Below, piece after piece: positions 25,349 through 33,804 of a stretch of 64,000 bases of DNA (positions are counted from its first letter, which is position 1; every line of letters starts with the position of its first letter). Under the pieces are notes generated by a model that was given only the letters and a program-made list of their open reading frames with translations, was not told where the DNA came from and made no database searches. The stretch is from Solirubrobacter sp963736505 (lineage in GTDB: Bacteria > Actinomycetota > Thermoleophilia > Solirubrobacterales > Solirubrobacteraceae): NCBI GenBank assembly GCA_963736505.1, contig CAVTOZ010000005.1, forward strand, positions 372,001-436,000, read 5' to 3'. The translations under genes were made by a program, and so were the position numbers.

Positions 25349-26656
25349 CTTGAGCCAGTAGCCGAGCAGCACGATCGCGACGCTCGCCAGCCCCCACCAC
25401 AGCTGCGGGCGGACCTCGTCGACGAGCGCCATCGAGGCGATCACGACGACGATCGCCGCGATCGAGAGCCACGTCAGGTACGGGTACAGCCACATGCGCA
25501 CCTCGAGCTCGGAATCGTCGAGCCTGCGCCGCAGCACGAGCTGCGACACGCAGATCGCGAGGTAGACGAACAGCGCCACCGAGCCGGACGAGTAGATCAG
25601 GAACAGGAACACCTTGTCCGGCGAGATCGCGTCGGCGATCACCGACAGGAAGCCGATCGAGGTCGAGATCAGGATCGCCCGCGCCGGCACGCCGCGCGAG
25701 TTGAGCTTGACCATCCACTGCGGCGCGTCGCCGCGGCGGGCGAGCGCGAAGTTCATCCGCGAGGCGACGTAGAGGCCGGAGTTCAGGCACGACAGCACCG
25801 CAGTCAGGACGATCGCGTTCATCACCTGCGCGGCGGCCGGGATGCCGATCTGGTCGAGCGTCGCGGCGAACGGCGACTGCCCGAGCTTGGCCGAGTTCCA
25901 CGGCAGGATCGCGACGATCAGGAACACGGCCAGCACGTAGAAGACGAGCACGCGTCCGATCACCTGGTTCGTCGCCCGCGTCACCGCCTGCGCGGGCTCC
26001 TTGGACTCCGCCGCTGCGATCGTGGCGATCTCGGCCCCCACGAAGGCGAAGATGACCACGACGATGCCGGACAGGATCGGCACGCCGCCCTTCGGCGTGA
26101 AGCCGCCGTGGGCCGTCAGCTGCGGCGCGCCGTGGCCGATCACGAACACGCCGGCGATCACGATGAAGGCGAGGATGGCGGCGACCTTGATCGACGCGAA
26201 CCAGAACTCGAACTCGCCGTAGGCGCTGACCGACGCGAGGTTGGTGAGCGTCAGCAGCGTCATCAGGACGAGGCTGGCGGCCCAGACCGGCACGCCCGGC
26301 AGCCAGCCTTGGATGATCGTCGCGCCCGCGGTCGCCTCGACCGCCAGCACGATCACCCAGAAGTACCAGTACAGCCAGCCGACGCTGAAGCGCGCCCACG
26401 GGCCGAGCGCGATCCCGGCGTAGTCGGCGAACGAGCCGGTGCGCGGGTTGGCGACCGCCATCTCGCCGAGCATCCGCATCACGAGCACCACCAGCAGGCC
26501 CGCCGCCAGGTACGACAATACGGCCGCCGGCCCGGTCTGGTTGATTACCGCACCCGAACCCACGAAGAGCCCCGCGCCGATGACGCCGCCGAGCGAGATC
26601 ATCGTGACGTGGCGGCGCTTGAGACCGCTCTGCAGCCCACCCCTGTCCTCGTCCAT
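25232..26656 (-). CDS. Amino acid permease (APC superfamily, GabP/AAT type)
   Basis: A 474-residue protein with 12 membrane segments. It has the APC signature LKRRHVTMISLGGVIGAGLFVGSG split across the first segment, and NPRTGSFADYAG near residue 70. This is the amino-acid:H+ symporter subgroup that includes GABA and aromatic amino acid permeases. The last 40 residues are Arg/Gly-rich and antisense to the beta-lactamase-like gene. ATG 26656 shares the palindrome CATG with the divergent amidotransferase start. In-frame starts further upstream would overlap that gene. Confidence 0.9.
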   Translation of the reverse strand: MDEDRGGLQSGLKRRHVTMISLGGVIGAGLFVGSGAVINQTGPAAVLSYLAAGLLVVLVMRMLGEMAVANPRTGSFADYAGIALGPWARFSVGWLYWYFWVIVLAVEATAGATIIQGWLPGVPVWAASLVLMTLLTLTNLASVSAYGEFEFWFASIKVAAILAFIVIAGVFVIGHGAPQLTAHGGFTPKGGVPILSGIVVVIFAFVGAEIATIAAAESKEPAQAVTRATNQVIGRVLVFYVLAVFLIVAILPWNSAKLGQSPFAATLDQIGIPAAAQVMNAIVLTAVLSCLNSGLYVASRMNFALARRGDAPQWMVKLNSRGVPARAILISTSIGFLSVIADAISPDKVFLFLIYSSGSVALFVYLAICVSQLVLRRRLDDSELEVRMWLYPYLTWLSIAAIVVVIASMALVDEVRPQLWWGLASVAIVLLGYWLKSRFQDARGDAGEGGLAVGRGRFARGEDREREPAARTLE

Positions 26657-27293
26657 GCCACCGACATACCCGGTCATCGCCGTCATCCACCATCTGCGGC
26701 AGCCGTTCCTCGGCCACGCGGCGCACGCGCTGCGCGACGCGGAGCTGGTCGAGCACTTCGGCACGCTGCCGTCGCTGGACGAGGTCGACGCGATCGTGTC
26801 GCTCGGCGGCGAGGAGTCGGTGCTCGACGGCGGGCTGGAGGCCGAGGCCGCCCTGCTGCGCGAGGCCGTCGGGCGCGACGTGCCCGTGCTCGGCGTCTGC
26901 CTCGGCGCGCAGCTGCTCGCGCACGCGCTGGGCGGGAGCGTGGTGCGGCGGCCGCGGCGGCTGGTGGCGTGGACGCCGCTGGGCGGCGAGTGGGAAGGCG
27001 CCTACGGGCTGCACTGGAACGAGGACGCCTTCGAGCCTCCGCCCGGCGCCGTCGAGCTGGCGGCGCGGCCGGACGGGTTCGGCGAGGCGTTCCGCGTCGG
27101 CCGCGCCGTCGGCGTCCAGTTCCACCCGGAGGTCGACGAGCGCGCGCTCGACGGCTGGTACGCCGCGTGGGGCGACGTGCTCGAGCCGGCCGGCGTGACC
27201 GAGGCGCAGGCGCGCGCCGCCGACGCGCGCCACCTGCCGGGCCAGGCCGCGCTCTCGGACGCGATCTTCGGCGCCTTCGCGCGCAGCCTCTGA
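26655..27293 (+). CDS. Class I glutamine amidotransferase-like protein
   Basis: A 212-residue protein with a class I amidotransferase core. The nucleophile elbow is GVCLGAQLLAHALGG (Cys near 81) and the catalytic His is in GVQFHPEVDE (near 156). It probably cleaves a gamma-glutamyl amide or glutamine for an unknown acceptor. It is the first gene of a run with a methyltransferase and an AlkZ-like protein, coupled by TGATG and GTGA. Its ATG overlaps the start of the divergent permease within CATG, which leaves no intergenic promoter space. Confidence 0.87.
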   Translation: MPPTYPVIAVIHHLRQPFLGHAAHALRDAELVEHFGTLPSLDEVDAIVSLGGEESVLDGGLEAEAALLREAVGRDVPVLGVCLGAQLLAHALGGSVVRRPRRLVAWTPLGGEWEGAYGLHWNEDAFEPPPGAVELAARPDGFGEAFRVGRAVGVQFHPEVDERALDGWYAAWGDVLEPAGVTEAQARAADARHLPGQAALSDAIFGAFARSL

Positions 27294-27889
27294 TGCCTGA
27301 GCCCGACGTCATCGCCTACGTGCGCGCGGCGCTCCCGCCGCCGCCGGCGCGCGTGCTGGAGATCGGCGCCGGCGACGGGTCGCTGGCGGCCGCGCTGCGC
27401 GAGGCCGGCTACGACGTCGTCGCGATCGACCCGTCGGGGGAGCCGCCCGTGCTGCCCCTCGCGCTGGAGGACTACGAGGACCGGCCGCGCTCGTTCGACG
27501 CCGCGGTGGCGGTCGTGTCGCTGCACCACGTGTCGCCGCTCGTTCGCTCGCTGCGCCAGCTTGCGGGCCTGCTCAAGCACGGCGCCCGCCTGGTGGTCGA
27601 CGAGTTCGACGGCTGGGGGCTCGACGAGCGCACGGCCACGTGGTGGCTCTCGCACTCGGGGCATGACACGACGCCGGAGGCCATGATCGCGTCGCTGCGC
27701 GAGCACGTGCACCCGCTCGGGACGATCCTCGAAGAGCTGTCGGCGTGGTTCGATGTCGGCGTGCCCGTGCCCGGCGCCTACCTGTACCGCTTCAGGCTCG
27801 ACCCCGCGCTGCGCGGCGAGGAGGAGGCGCTGATCGCGGCCGGCGAGTTGCCGCCGATGGGCGCGCGCTTCGTGGCGGTGCGGCGGTGA
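27293..27889 (+). CDS. SAM-dependent methyltransferase (class I)
   Basis: A 198-residue protein with the Rossmann motif VLEIGAGDGSLAAAL (near 21) and VVAIDPSGE, the second acidic loop, then FDAAVAVVSLHHVSPL (motif II/III). Substrate is unknown. It overlaps the upstream amidotransferase by one base (TGATG) and the downstream AlkZ-like gene by four (GTGA). Translation of all three is therefore likely coupled. Confidence 0.88.
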   Translation: MPEPDVIAYVRAALPPPPARVLEIGAGDGSLAAALREAGYDVVAIDPSGEPPVLPLALEDYEDRPRSFDAAVAVVSLHHVSPLVRSLRQLAGLLKHGARLVVDEFDGWGLDERTATWWLSHSGHDTTPEAMIASLREHVHPLGTILEELSAWFDVGVPVPGAYLYRFRLDPALRGEEEALIAAGELPPMGARFVAVRR

Positions 27890-28899
27890 ACGCGCGCGCG
27901 CTGGGCCGCGCGACGCTGGCGCGGCAGCTGCTGCTCGAGCGCGAGGCGGTCGACGTCGCGGACGCCGTCGGCCGGCTCTGCGCGCTGCAGGCGCAGGAGG
28001 CCAAGCCGCCGTTCGTCGCGCTGTGGTCGCGCGTCGAGGGGTTCGAGGCCGCGGACCTGATCGACGCGCTGGCCGCCAAGACCGTGGTGCGCGGGACGCT
28101 GATGCGCGGGACCGTGCACCTCGCCCGCAGCGAGGACTTCATGCGCTGGCAGCCGCCGCTCGCGCCGCTCGGCGTCGAGGGCCTGCGCAAGGTCGTCGGC
28201 GCGCGGCTCGAAGGCGCCGACATCGACGCCGCGATCGACGACGTGCGCAGGCTGTTCGCGGACGCCGCCGAGCTGTCGGCGGACGACGTGCGCGACTGGA
28301 TCGGCGAGCACCGCCCCTCCGAGGACACGCGCGCGGTCGCGCGCGTGGCGCTCTACTCGCTGCCGCTGGTGCGGGTCCCGGACGGGGGCCGCTGGGGCTT
28401 CACGCCGAAGTCGAAGTTCACCGACTCGCAGCACTGGCTGGGTCGCGAGCCGCGCGCCAACGCGCCGTCGCTGATCCGCGCCTACCTCGCGGCCTTCGGC
28501 CCGGCCACGGTCCGCGACGCCCAGCAGTTCCTCGGCGGCGGCGACTGGCAGGACGTGTTCGACGACCTCGAGCTCGAGCGCTTCGGCAAGCACTACGACC
28601 TGCCCGACGCGCCCCGGCCTTCGGAGGATGTCGACGCGCCCGTGCGGTTCCTGCCCGACTTCGACTCGCTGATGCTCGCCCACGCGGACCGCTCACGCGT
28701 GATCGCGGACGCGCACCGCAAGGAGCTGACGACGAAGAACCTGCGCGTGCGCGCCGTCGTGCTCGTGGACGGGATGGTCGCCGGGTTCTGGAAGCTCGCG
28801 GGGAAGAAGGTCGTCGTCGAGCCCGTGCGGAAGCTCTTGAAGCGCGAGCAGGCGGCGGTCGACGAAGAGGCCGCGCGGTTGGCCTCGTTCGCCGCGTGA
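27886..28899 (+). CDS. Winged-helix DNA glycosylase-like protein (AlkZ/HTH_42 family)
   Basis: A 337-residue member of the HTH_42 family. Near residue 32 it has LCALQAQEAKPP, which fits the QxQ motif that serves catalysis in AlkZ-type interstrand crosslink glycosylases (AlkZ from Streptomyces, YcaQ from E. coli). The remaining family features, TLMRGTVHLARSEDF and FLPDFDSLMLAHADR, are present. It may unhook alkylated bases; by analogy, AlkZ genes sit in genotoxin clusters, but none is seen here. Repeat copy E1 begins 19 nt after the stop. Confidence 0.85.
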   Translation: MNARALGRATLARQLLLEREAVDVADAVGRLCALQAQEAKPPFVALWSRVEGFEAADLIDALAAKTVVRGTLMRGTVHLARSEDFMRWQPPLAPLGVEGLRKVVGARLEGADIDAAIDDVRRLFADAAELSADDVRDWIGEHRPSEDTRAVARVALYSLPLVRVPDGGRWGFTPKSKFTDSQHWLGREPRANAPSLIRAYLAAFGPATVRDAQQFLGGGDWQDVFDDLELERFGKHYDLPDAPRPSEDVDAPVRFLPDFDSLMLAHADRSRVIADAHRKELTTKNLRVRAVVLVDGMVAGFWKLAGKKVVVEPVRKLLKREQAAVDEEAARLASFAA

Positions 28900-28917
28900 T
28901 CGCTCGCCGGGTTCTTT

Positions 28918-29145
28918 GCAGGTAAGGGGGCGACAGGAGTTTTCGGGCGTCCGTTGATCGCTCGGCGCATGAAACGATCACCCCGCGGACCGCTCAGGGA
29001 ATCTGGTGGCTGGAAAGTCGCGCTATGCGCCCCTTAGCCGCCAACACGCGAAAGTGGTGCATCGGACCGCGGTCGATCGTGATCGAATCAGCGAACCCGG
29101 TGAGCGGTTCTGGGAGACGGACCCCTTACCAGCGCAGTTGACGTT
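28918..29145. repeat. Structured intergenic element, copy E1
   Basis: A 228-bp segment sharing ordered blocks with 60919-61144: GGTAAGGGGGCG (28921), GAAACGATCAC (28971), GGTCGAT-GTGATCG (29071), the 20-mer CCCGGTGAGCGGTTCTGGGA (29096) and the end GCGCAGTTGACGTT (29132-29145). The distance between the third and fourth blocks is 25 nt in both copies. The left terminal repeat is decayed here. CGATCAC and GTGATCG form an internal inverted repeat, and GGTGGCT/AGCCGCC around GCGC-TAT-GCGC can form a central hairpin. It fills the gap between two convergent genes and ends 2 nt before the stop codon of the minus-strand gene. No coding signal is seen. Confidence 0.82.
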
Positions 29146-29147
29146 CG

Positions 29148-29501
29148 TCAGCGCTTCGCGAGCCGCCGGGCGCCCTCGCCCGCCGGCGCGTACTCGAGCC
29201 CGTAGTACCCGTACGCCGAGGCCTCGTCGTCCAGCGACAGCTCGGCGTCCACCTCGAAGCTCGGCGCCTTCTTGAACTCGTCCTTCGTCCGCTGCACGCG
29301 CAGGAAGTCGCGCCCGACGCTCGCGTGCATGAGCGGCACCAGGGTCAAGGACTTGGACACGAGCCCGGACTTGACTCCCGCGAAGGCCGGCTCGTCGGTC
29401 TCGCCGTCGAAGTAGATCTCTTCGAGCTTGCCGAGCTTGGCGCCGTCGGCGTCCACGACCTCCTGGCCGCGCCAGTCGGCGATGTTCTCGACGGGGATCA
29501 C
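29148..29501 (-). CDS. PRC-barrel domain protein
   Basis: A 117-residue protein with a PRC barrel: WRGQEVVDADGAKLGKLEEI near the start, then FAGVKSGLVSKSLTLVPL. PRC-barrel proteins bind RNA, other proteins or photosystem parts; here the role is unknown, perhaps stress-related. GTG 29501 has TAGATC 7 nt upstream on the minus strand, a weaker version of the common -10 box. Its stop codon TGA shares two bases with the extended terminal repeat of E1, so the element may have supplied the present stop. Confidence 0.82.
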   Translation of the reverse strand: MIPVENIADWRGQEVVDADGAKLGKLEEIYFDGETDEPAFAGVKSGLVSKSLTLVPLMHASVGRDFLRVQRTKDEFKKAPSFEVDAELSLDDEASAYGYYGLEYAPAGEGARRLAKR

Positions 29502-29511
29502 GCGATCCGAT

Positions 29512-30366
29512 CTACCCCAGGTCGCGGCGCCTGAAGCGCCACAGCGCCAACGCGCCGACAGCGGCCAGGTACGCGCCGGCATAGGGCCACAGCAGCGAGC
29601 CGAACGTGCGCGCGCCGCCGAACGGGCCGAGGTCGATCGCGAGCCGGGTGAAGCCGACGGTGTCCTGCGTGATGTCGGACAGCGCCTGCTGGTAGAGCGC
29701 CTCGAACGGCAGCGCCCAGGACGCGGCGCGGGCGACGTTGGAGAGCGTGTCGGAGCCGAGCGCGTCGCCGATCTCCCCCAGCAGCCCGGCGGTCAGGCCG
29801 GCGCCGAAGAGCATGAAGATCGCGATCCCGTTGGCGGTCGACGACAGCACGACGGACCCGGCCAGCGCGAGCGCGACGAGCACCGCGACACCGGCCCCCA
29901 GCTCCAGCGCGGGGACCACGATCGCGTCGGGCCACCAGTGCCCGAACGCGTGCGTGATCACGACCGACCCGAGGAACACGACGATCACGTAGGCGACGCA
30001 CACCGACGCGGCGGCGAGGAAGCGCCCGGCGAGGAACGTCCAGCGCGTCAGCGGCCGCACGAGCAGCGGCTGCAGGAGGCCGCGCTCGGCGTCGCCGCGC
30101 ACCGCCCCCAGGGTCAGGAACACGGCGAGGATCGCGCCGAGGAACATCGTCGCGAACATCGACAGCCCGAGCAGGATCGCGCCGGTCACGATCCGCAGCT
30201 CGACGCCCTTGTCGAGCGAGGCCACGTCGGTGGTCCTGTACGCCTGCCACGTGCCGAGCCCGTAGAGCGCCAGGAACACGACGGTCAGCAGCGCGACGAC
30301 GACGAACACGCGCCGGCGGACCGACTCGCGCAGCGCGAACCCCGCGACGATCCAGGCGTTCCTCAC
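29512..30366 (-). CDS. ABC-2 type transporter permease
   Basis: A 284-residue protein with six membrane segments starting VRNAWIVAGFALRESVRRRVF, typical of single-unit ABC-2 permeases. The start overlaps the stop of the ATPase gene as GTGA. Together they should form an exporter of unknown substrate, similar to NosY/CcmB-like or Na+ exporter pairs. It is a second system, distinct from that at 1-2116. Confidence 0.9.
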   Translation of the reverse strand: MRNAWIVAGFALRESVRRRVFVVVALLTVVFLALYGLGTWQAYRTTDVASLDKGVELRIVTGAILLGLSMFATMFLGAILAVFLTLGAVRGDAERGLLQPLLVRPLTRWTFLAGRFLAAASVCVAYVIVVFLGSVVITHAFGHWWPDAIVVPALELGAGVAVLVALALAGSVVLSSTANGIAIFMLFGAGLTAGLLGEIGDALGSDTLSNVARAASWALPFEALYQQALSDITQDTVGFTRLAIDLGPFGGARTFGSLLWPYAGAYLAAVGALALWRFRRRDLG

Positions 30367-31217
30367 CGGCCGCCGACCACCTCGAGGTAGACGTCCTCCA
30401 GCGAGGACCGCACGACGCGCACGCCGTAGATCTCCTCCCCCGCGTCGACCAGCTCGCGCACGATCCGCGGCACCTCCTCGCGCGTCGCCGACGCGAACAC
30501 GCGCATGCCGCGCGCCGTGTCGACCTCGACGCCGCCCGGGTGCGAGAGCTCGTCCGGCGTGCCGGCGGCGACGACCTCGCCGCGCGCGATGATCGCCACG
30601 CGGTCGCACACCAGCTCGACCTCCGACAGCAGGTGCGAGTTCAGCAGCACCGCCACGCCCCGCCCGCGCAGCGTCTCCAGCAGCTCGCGCACTGTCCGGC
30701 GCCCCGCCGGATCGAGCGCGCTCGTCGGCTCGTCGAGCAGCAGCAGCCGCGGCGAGCCGATCATCGCCTGCGCGATCCCGAGCCGCTGCTGCATGCCCTT
30801 CGACATCGCGCCGACGCGTCGCGCGGACACCTCGGTCAGGCCGACCAGCTCCAGCAGCTCGCCGCGCTCGCGCGCGCCGCCGTCCGACGACGCCAGCCGC
30901 TGGTGCAGGGAGAGCAGCTCGTCGGCGCTGAGCCAGTCGGGGAACCGGAACAGCTCCGCGAGGTACCCGAGCGAGCGGTTCGCGGACGGGCTGCCGGCGC
31001 GCTGACCGGCGACCAGCGCGCTGCCCCCGCTCGCCCGCACGAGCCCGCAGGCGATCTTCACCAGCGTCGACTTCCCGGCGCCGTTGGGACCGAGCAGCCC
31101 GACCAGCTCGCCCTCGCGCACGGTCAGGCTCACGCCCTTGAGCGCGTCGTTGTCGCCGTAGCGCTTGCGCAGGTCGGAGACGGCGAGCGCGTCGGGCACC
31201 GCATAGCATCGTGCCAT
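30363..31217 (-). CDS. ABC transporter ATP-binding protein
   Basis: A 284-residue ATPase with Walker A GPNGAGKST (near 44), signature MSKGMQQRLGIAQAM, Walker B LLLLDEPTSALDP and switch His LLNSHLL. The signature again has SKG in place of SGG, as in the first system. ATG 31217 shares the palindrome CATG with the divergent oxidoreductase start; GTG 31199 is an equally plausible start and would separate the genes by 16 nt. It works with the following permease. Confidence 0.92.
   Translation of the reverse strand: MARCYAVPDALAVSDLRKRYGDNDALKGVSLTVREGELVGLLGPNGAGKSTLVKIACGLVRASGGSALVAGQRAGSPSANRSLGYLAELFRFPDWLSADELLSLHQRLASSDGGARERGELLELVGLTEVSARRVGAMSKGMQQRLGIAQAMIGSPRLLLLDEPTSALDPAGRRTVRELLETLRGRGVAVLLNSHLLSEVELVCDRVAIIARGEVVAAGTPDELSHPGGVEVDTARGMRVFASATREEVPRIVRELVDAGEEIYGVRVVRSSLEDVYLEVVGGR
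31204..31209 (+). promoter_or_regulatory. -10 box TAGCAT for the MDR oxidoreductase
   Basis: TAGCAT lies 6 nt before ATG 31216, within the first codons of the divergent ABC ATPase if that uses ATG 31217. No Shine-Dalgarno is present. Confidence 0.45.
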
Positions 31218-32085
31218 GAAAGCGGCCGTGACCGTCGCGCCCGGCGAGACGACGCTCGAGGAGGTGCCCGACCCGCGCTGCGGGCCGGGCGACGTCATCT
31301 GCCGCGTGCTGGCGTGCGCGGCGGGCGACGGCGACGCCCACACGACGCTGCCCGCGGTGCTCGGGCGCGAGCCCGCCGGCGAGGTCGTGGCCGTCGGCGC
31401 CGGCGTCGACGCGGTCGCCGACGGCGACGCGGTCGCGATCCACTCGCCGGCGCTCGAGCCCGGCGGCTTCGCCGAGTACGTGCGGATCCCGGGCGGCGGC
31501 GTCCTGCTGGCGCTCGAGGGTGTCGATCCCGTGGCGGCCACCCTGCTCGACCCGCTCGCCGCCGTGCTGCGCGCGCAGGATCGCGCCGAGCTGACCGGCG
31601 AGGACGCGCTGCTGATCGTCGGCACCGGCGCGCGCGGGCTGCTGCACGTCGCCGCCGCGCTCGCCCGCGGCGTCGAGGACGTGTTCATCCGCGCGGCCGA
31701 CCCGCTCGCCGAGCGCTGGGGCGCGCGCGTCTACGCCGGCGAGGACGTCGGCGTGTCGATCGTCACCACGACCTCGCCGCGCGACCTCGCGCACGCGGCG
31801 GAGACGCTGTCGCCCGGCGGGCGCCTGCTGCTGCACGCCGACCCGCCGCCGCGCATGCTGCTCGACGTCGACGCGCACACGCTCGCCGAGCGCGAGCTGC
31901 GGCTGACCGCCAGCCACGGCGCGGGCGAGCAACACGCCCGCGCCGCGCTCGCGCTGCTGCGCGCCGGCGCCGTCCGCAGCGGCGACCTGATCACCGCGCG
32001 CTTCTCGCTCGCGCTCGCCGGCGACGCGCTGGCCGCCCAGCGCAGCGGCGCCGCGCTCAAGCCGGTGGTCCTTCCGTGGGCGTGA
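31216..32085 (+). CDS. Medium-chain dehydrogenase/reductase lacking zinc ligands
   Basis: A 289-residue MDR protein, short for the family (about 340-350). The alignable catalytic stretch reads LACAAGDGDAH where zinc alcohol dehydrogenases have ACGICGTDLH, and GREPAGEV replaces GHExAG, so the catalytic Cys and His ligands are lost. The four-Cys structural zinc lobe is also missing: IHSPALEPGGFAEYV jumps directly to the AEYV strand. The cofactor fold remains (LLIVGTGARGLLHVAAAL). It is either a zinc-free reductase or has lost activity. It overlaps the convergent sigma factor by 29 nt. Confidence 0.8.
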   Translation: MKAAVTVAPGETTLEEVPDPRCGPGDVICRVLACAAGDGDAHTTLPAVLGREPAGEVVAVGAGVDAVADGDAVAIHSPALEPGGFAEYVRIPGGGVLLALEGVDPVAATLLDPLAAVLRAQDRAELTGEDALLIVGTGARGLLHVAAALARGVEDVFIRAADPLAERWGARVYAGEDVGVSIVTTTSPRDLAHAAETLSPGGRLLLHADPPPRMLLDVDAHTLAERELRLTASHGAGEQHARAALALLRAGAVRSGDLITARFSLALAGDALAAQRSGAALKPVVLPWA

Positions 32086-33283
32086 GCGCATCCAGGCGGC
32101 GCTCGAGGAACTCGCGCTCGACCAGGCTGTCGGTGCGCGCGAGCGCCTCGCGGTAGGCCGCCGCGGCCTCGGCGTCGCGGCCCAGCCGCCGCAGCAGGTC
32201 CGCGCGCACGGAGTGCAGCAGGTGGTAGGCGTCGAGGTCGAGCGCGTCGATCAGGGCGAGCCCGCGCTCGGGCCCGTGCACCTCGGCGACGACGACGGCG
32301 CGGTTGAGCGCGACGATCTCCGTCGGCGACAGCTCGTAGAGCCGGTCGTAGAGCCACAGGATCCGCGCCCAGTCGGTCCCGCGCGCGTGCTCGAACGCGA
32401 TCGAGGCCTGCAGCAGGTACAGGCCCATCCGCCCATGTCGCCAGGCGTCGGCGACCAGCCGCATGCCCTCGGCGATCTCCTCGGCGTCCCAGCGCGTGCG
32501 GTCCTGGTCGGCGAGCAGCACGAGCCGGCCCTCGGCGTCCACGCGCGCGTCGCGGCGCGAGTCCTGCAGCAGCATCAGCGCGAGCAGCGCGATCGCCTCC
32601 GGCTCGTCGGGCATCAGGCCCACCAGCACGCGCCCGAGCCGGATCGCCTCGCCGCACAGCCCCGGCCGCACCGGCGGTCCGTAGCCGGCGTTGAACACCA
32701 GGTACACGGTCGCCAGCACGCTGCGCAGGCGCGCGGGCAGGTCGGCGTCGCGGGGTACCGCGTACGGGATCCCGGCGGCCGCGATCTTCTGCTTGGCGCG
32801 CACGATCCGCTGCGCCATCGCCGCCTCGCTCACCAGGAACGAGCGCGCGACCTCGCCGGTCGTGAGCCCGCCGAGCGCGCGCAGCGTCAGCGCCACGCGC
32901 GCCTCCGGTGCGAGCGCCGGATGGCAGGTTGTGAAGATCAGCCGCAGCCGCTCGTCCGGGATCGGGCTCACGGGCTGCTCGTCCTCGTCGTCGCCGCCGC
33001 CGAGCGCGCGCAGCTCGGCCTCGAGCGCGGCCCGCCGGTCGGCGAAGCGCCGCTCGCGCCGGAGCCGGTCGATCGCCCGGTTGCGCGCGGCGGTGACGAT
33101 CCACGCGGCCGGGTTGTCCGGCAGGCCGCGCTCCGGCCATCGCTCGAGCGCGACCAGGAACGCGTCCTGGACCGCCTCCTCGGCGCGATCGAGGTCGCCC
33201 AGGATGCGCGCGAGGACGGCGACCGCCTGCCCCGACTCGCGCCGGAACAGGCGTTCGATGAGTACGTTCTGCGGCCCCGTCAG
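32057..33283 (-). CDS. ECF42-type RNA polymerase sigma factor, probable CTG start
   Basis: A 408-residue sigma factor: region 2 with DRAEEAVQDAFLVALERW and NPAAWIVTAARNRAIDRLRR, region 4 with LGGLTTGEVARSFLVSE, then a long C-terminal extension of about 230 residues with TPR-like helices. That extension and the adjacent DGPF-motif protein define ECF42. No ATG, GTG or TTG lies in frame between the upstream stop and the conserved region; CTG 33283 overlaps the upstream stop as CTGA and gives the expected length. No anti-sigma gene is seen, as usual for this group. Confidence 0.88.
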   Translation of the reverse strand: MTGPQNVLIERLFRRESGQAVAVLARILGDLDRAEEAVQDAFLVALERWPERGLPDNPAAWIVTAARNRAIDRLRRERRFADRRAALEAELRALGGGDDEDEQPVSPIPDERLRLIFTTCHPALAPEARVALTLRALGGLTTGEVARSFLVSEAAMAQRIVRAKQKIAAAGIPYAVPRDADLPARLRSVLATVYLVFNAGYGPPVRPGLCGEAIRLGRVLVGLMPDEPEAIALLALMLLQDSRRDARVDAEGRLVLLADQDRTRWDAEEIAEGMRLVADAWRHGRMGLYLLQASIAFEHARGTDWARILWLYDRLYELSPTEIVALNRAVVVAEVHGPERGLALIDALDLDAYHLLHSVRADLLRRLGRDAEAAAAYREALARTDSLVEREFLERRLDALTPTEGPPA

Positions 33284-33672
33284 GACGCGGTCGCCCCGCC
33301 GGCGTTCATGCTCGCCTCGACCGCCTCGTAGTCCATCACCGGGCGCACCTCGATCGCGCCGTACTCGGCCTCGGGGATCTTGGCCGCCCACTCGAGCGCC
33401 TCGTCGAGGTCCTTGCACTCGAGGACGTAGTAGCCGCCGATCTGCTCCTTGGTCTCGGCGAACGGACCGTCGGTGAGCAGGCGCTCGCCGTCGCGCACGC
33501 GCACGACCGTCGCCGTCGCCGACGGCTGCAGGCCATCGCCGCCGCCGAACACGCCCGCCTCGCGCGACGCCTCGCCGAACGCGCCGTGCGCCGCGAAGAT
33601 CCGGCCGATGTCCTCGGGGGTGGCGTCGGCGTACGTGGACTCGTCGTTGTAGATGATCGCCAGGAACTTCAT
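33280..33672 (-). CDS. YCII-related DGPF-domain protein
   Basis: A 130-residue dimeric alpha-beta barrel protein with the hallmark LLTDGPFAETKEQIGGYYV. DGPF proteins are the conserved neighbours, and often targets, of ECF42 sigma factors. Role unknown. Unlike most genes here it has a strong ribosome site, GAGGAGG about 6 nt before ATG, and the sigma gene follows through a CTGA overlap. Confidence 0.9.
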   Translation of the reverse strand: MKFLAIIYNDESTYADATPEDIGRIFAAHGAFGEASREAGVFGGGDGLQPSATATVVRVRDGERLLTDGPFAETKEQIGGYYVLECKDLDEALEWAAKIPEAEYGAIEVRPVMDYEAVEASMNAGGATAS

Positions 33673-33675
33673 GGC

Positions 33676-33689
33676 ACCCTCCTCTAGGA
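33676..33689 (-). promoter_or_regulatory. Strong Shine-Dalgarno within a small palindrome
   Basis: On the minus strand the leader reads CTCCTAGAGGAGGGTGCC before ATG. CTCCT can pair with the AGGAG of the ribosome site across a 2-nt gap in sequence, so access to the site might vary. This is a canonical leadered start in a region dominated by leaderless ones. Confidence 0.4.
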
Positions 33690-33788
33690 GATTCTCCGCG
33701 GCGCCAGCCGCCGCGGTCCGACCCTACGACGAACGGATGAGCGCGGTTCGACAATCCTGGCACGTTCGCGTTCACCGACCGGGCCAGC

Positions 33789-33794
33789 TAGCCT
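33789..33794 (+). promoter_or_regulatory. -10 box TAGCCT for the DegV gene
   Basis: TAGCCT lies 10 nt before ATG 33805 with no Shine-Dalgarno. Confidence 0.4.
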
Positions 33795-33804
33795 CCTGCC
33801 TCCG

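Noticed and set aside
29096..29120. GGTTCTGGGA in both intergenic elements as a tRNA T-arm
   Set aside because: The sequence lacks GGTTCRAnnCC, no acceptor or anticodon arms can be formed around it, and there is no CCA-compatible end.
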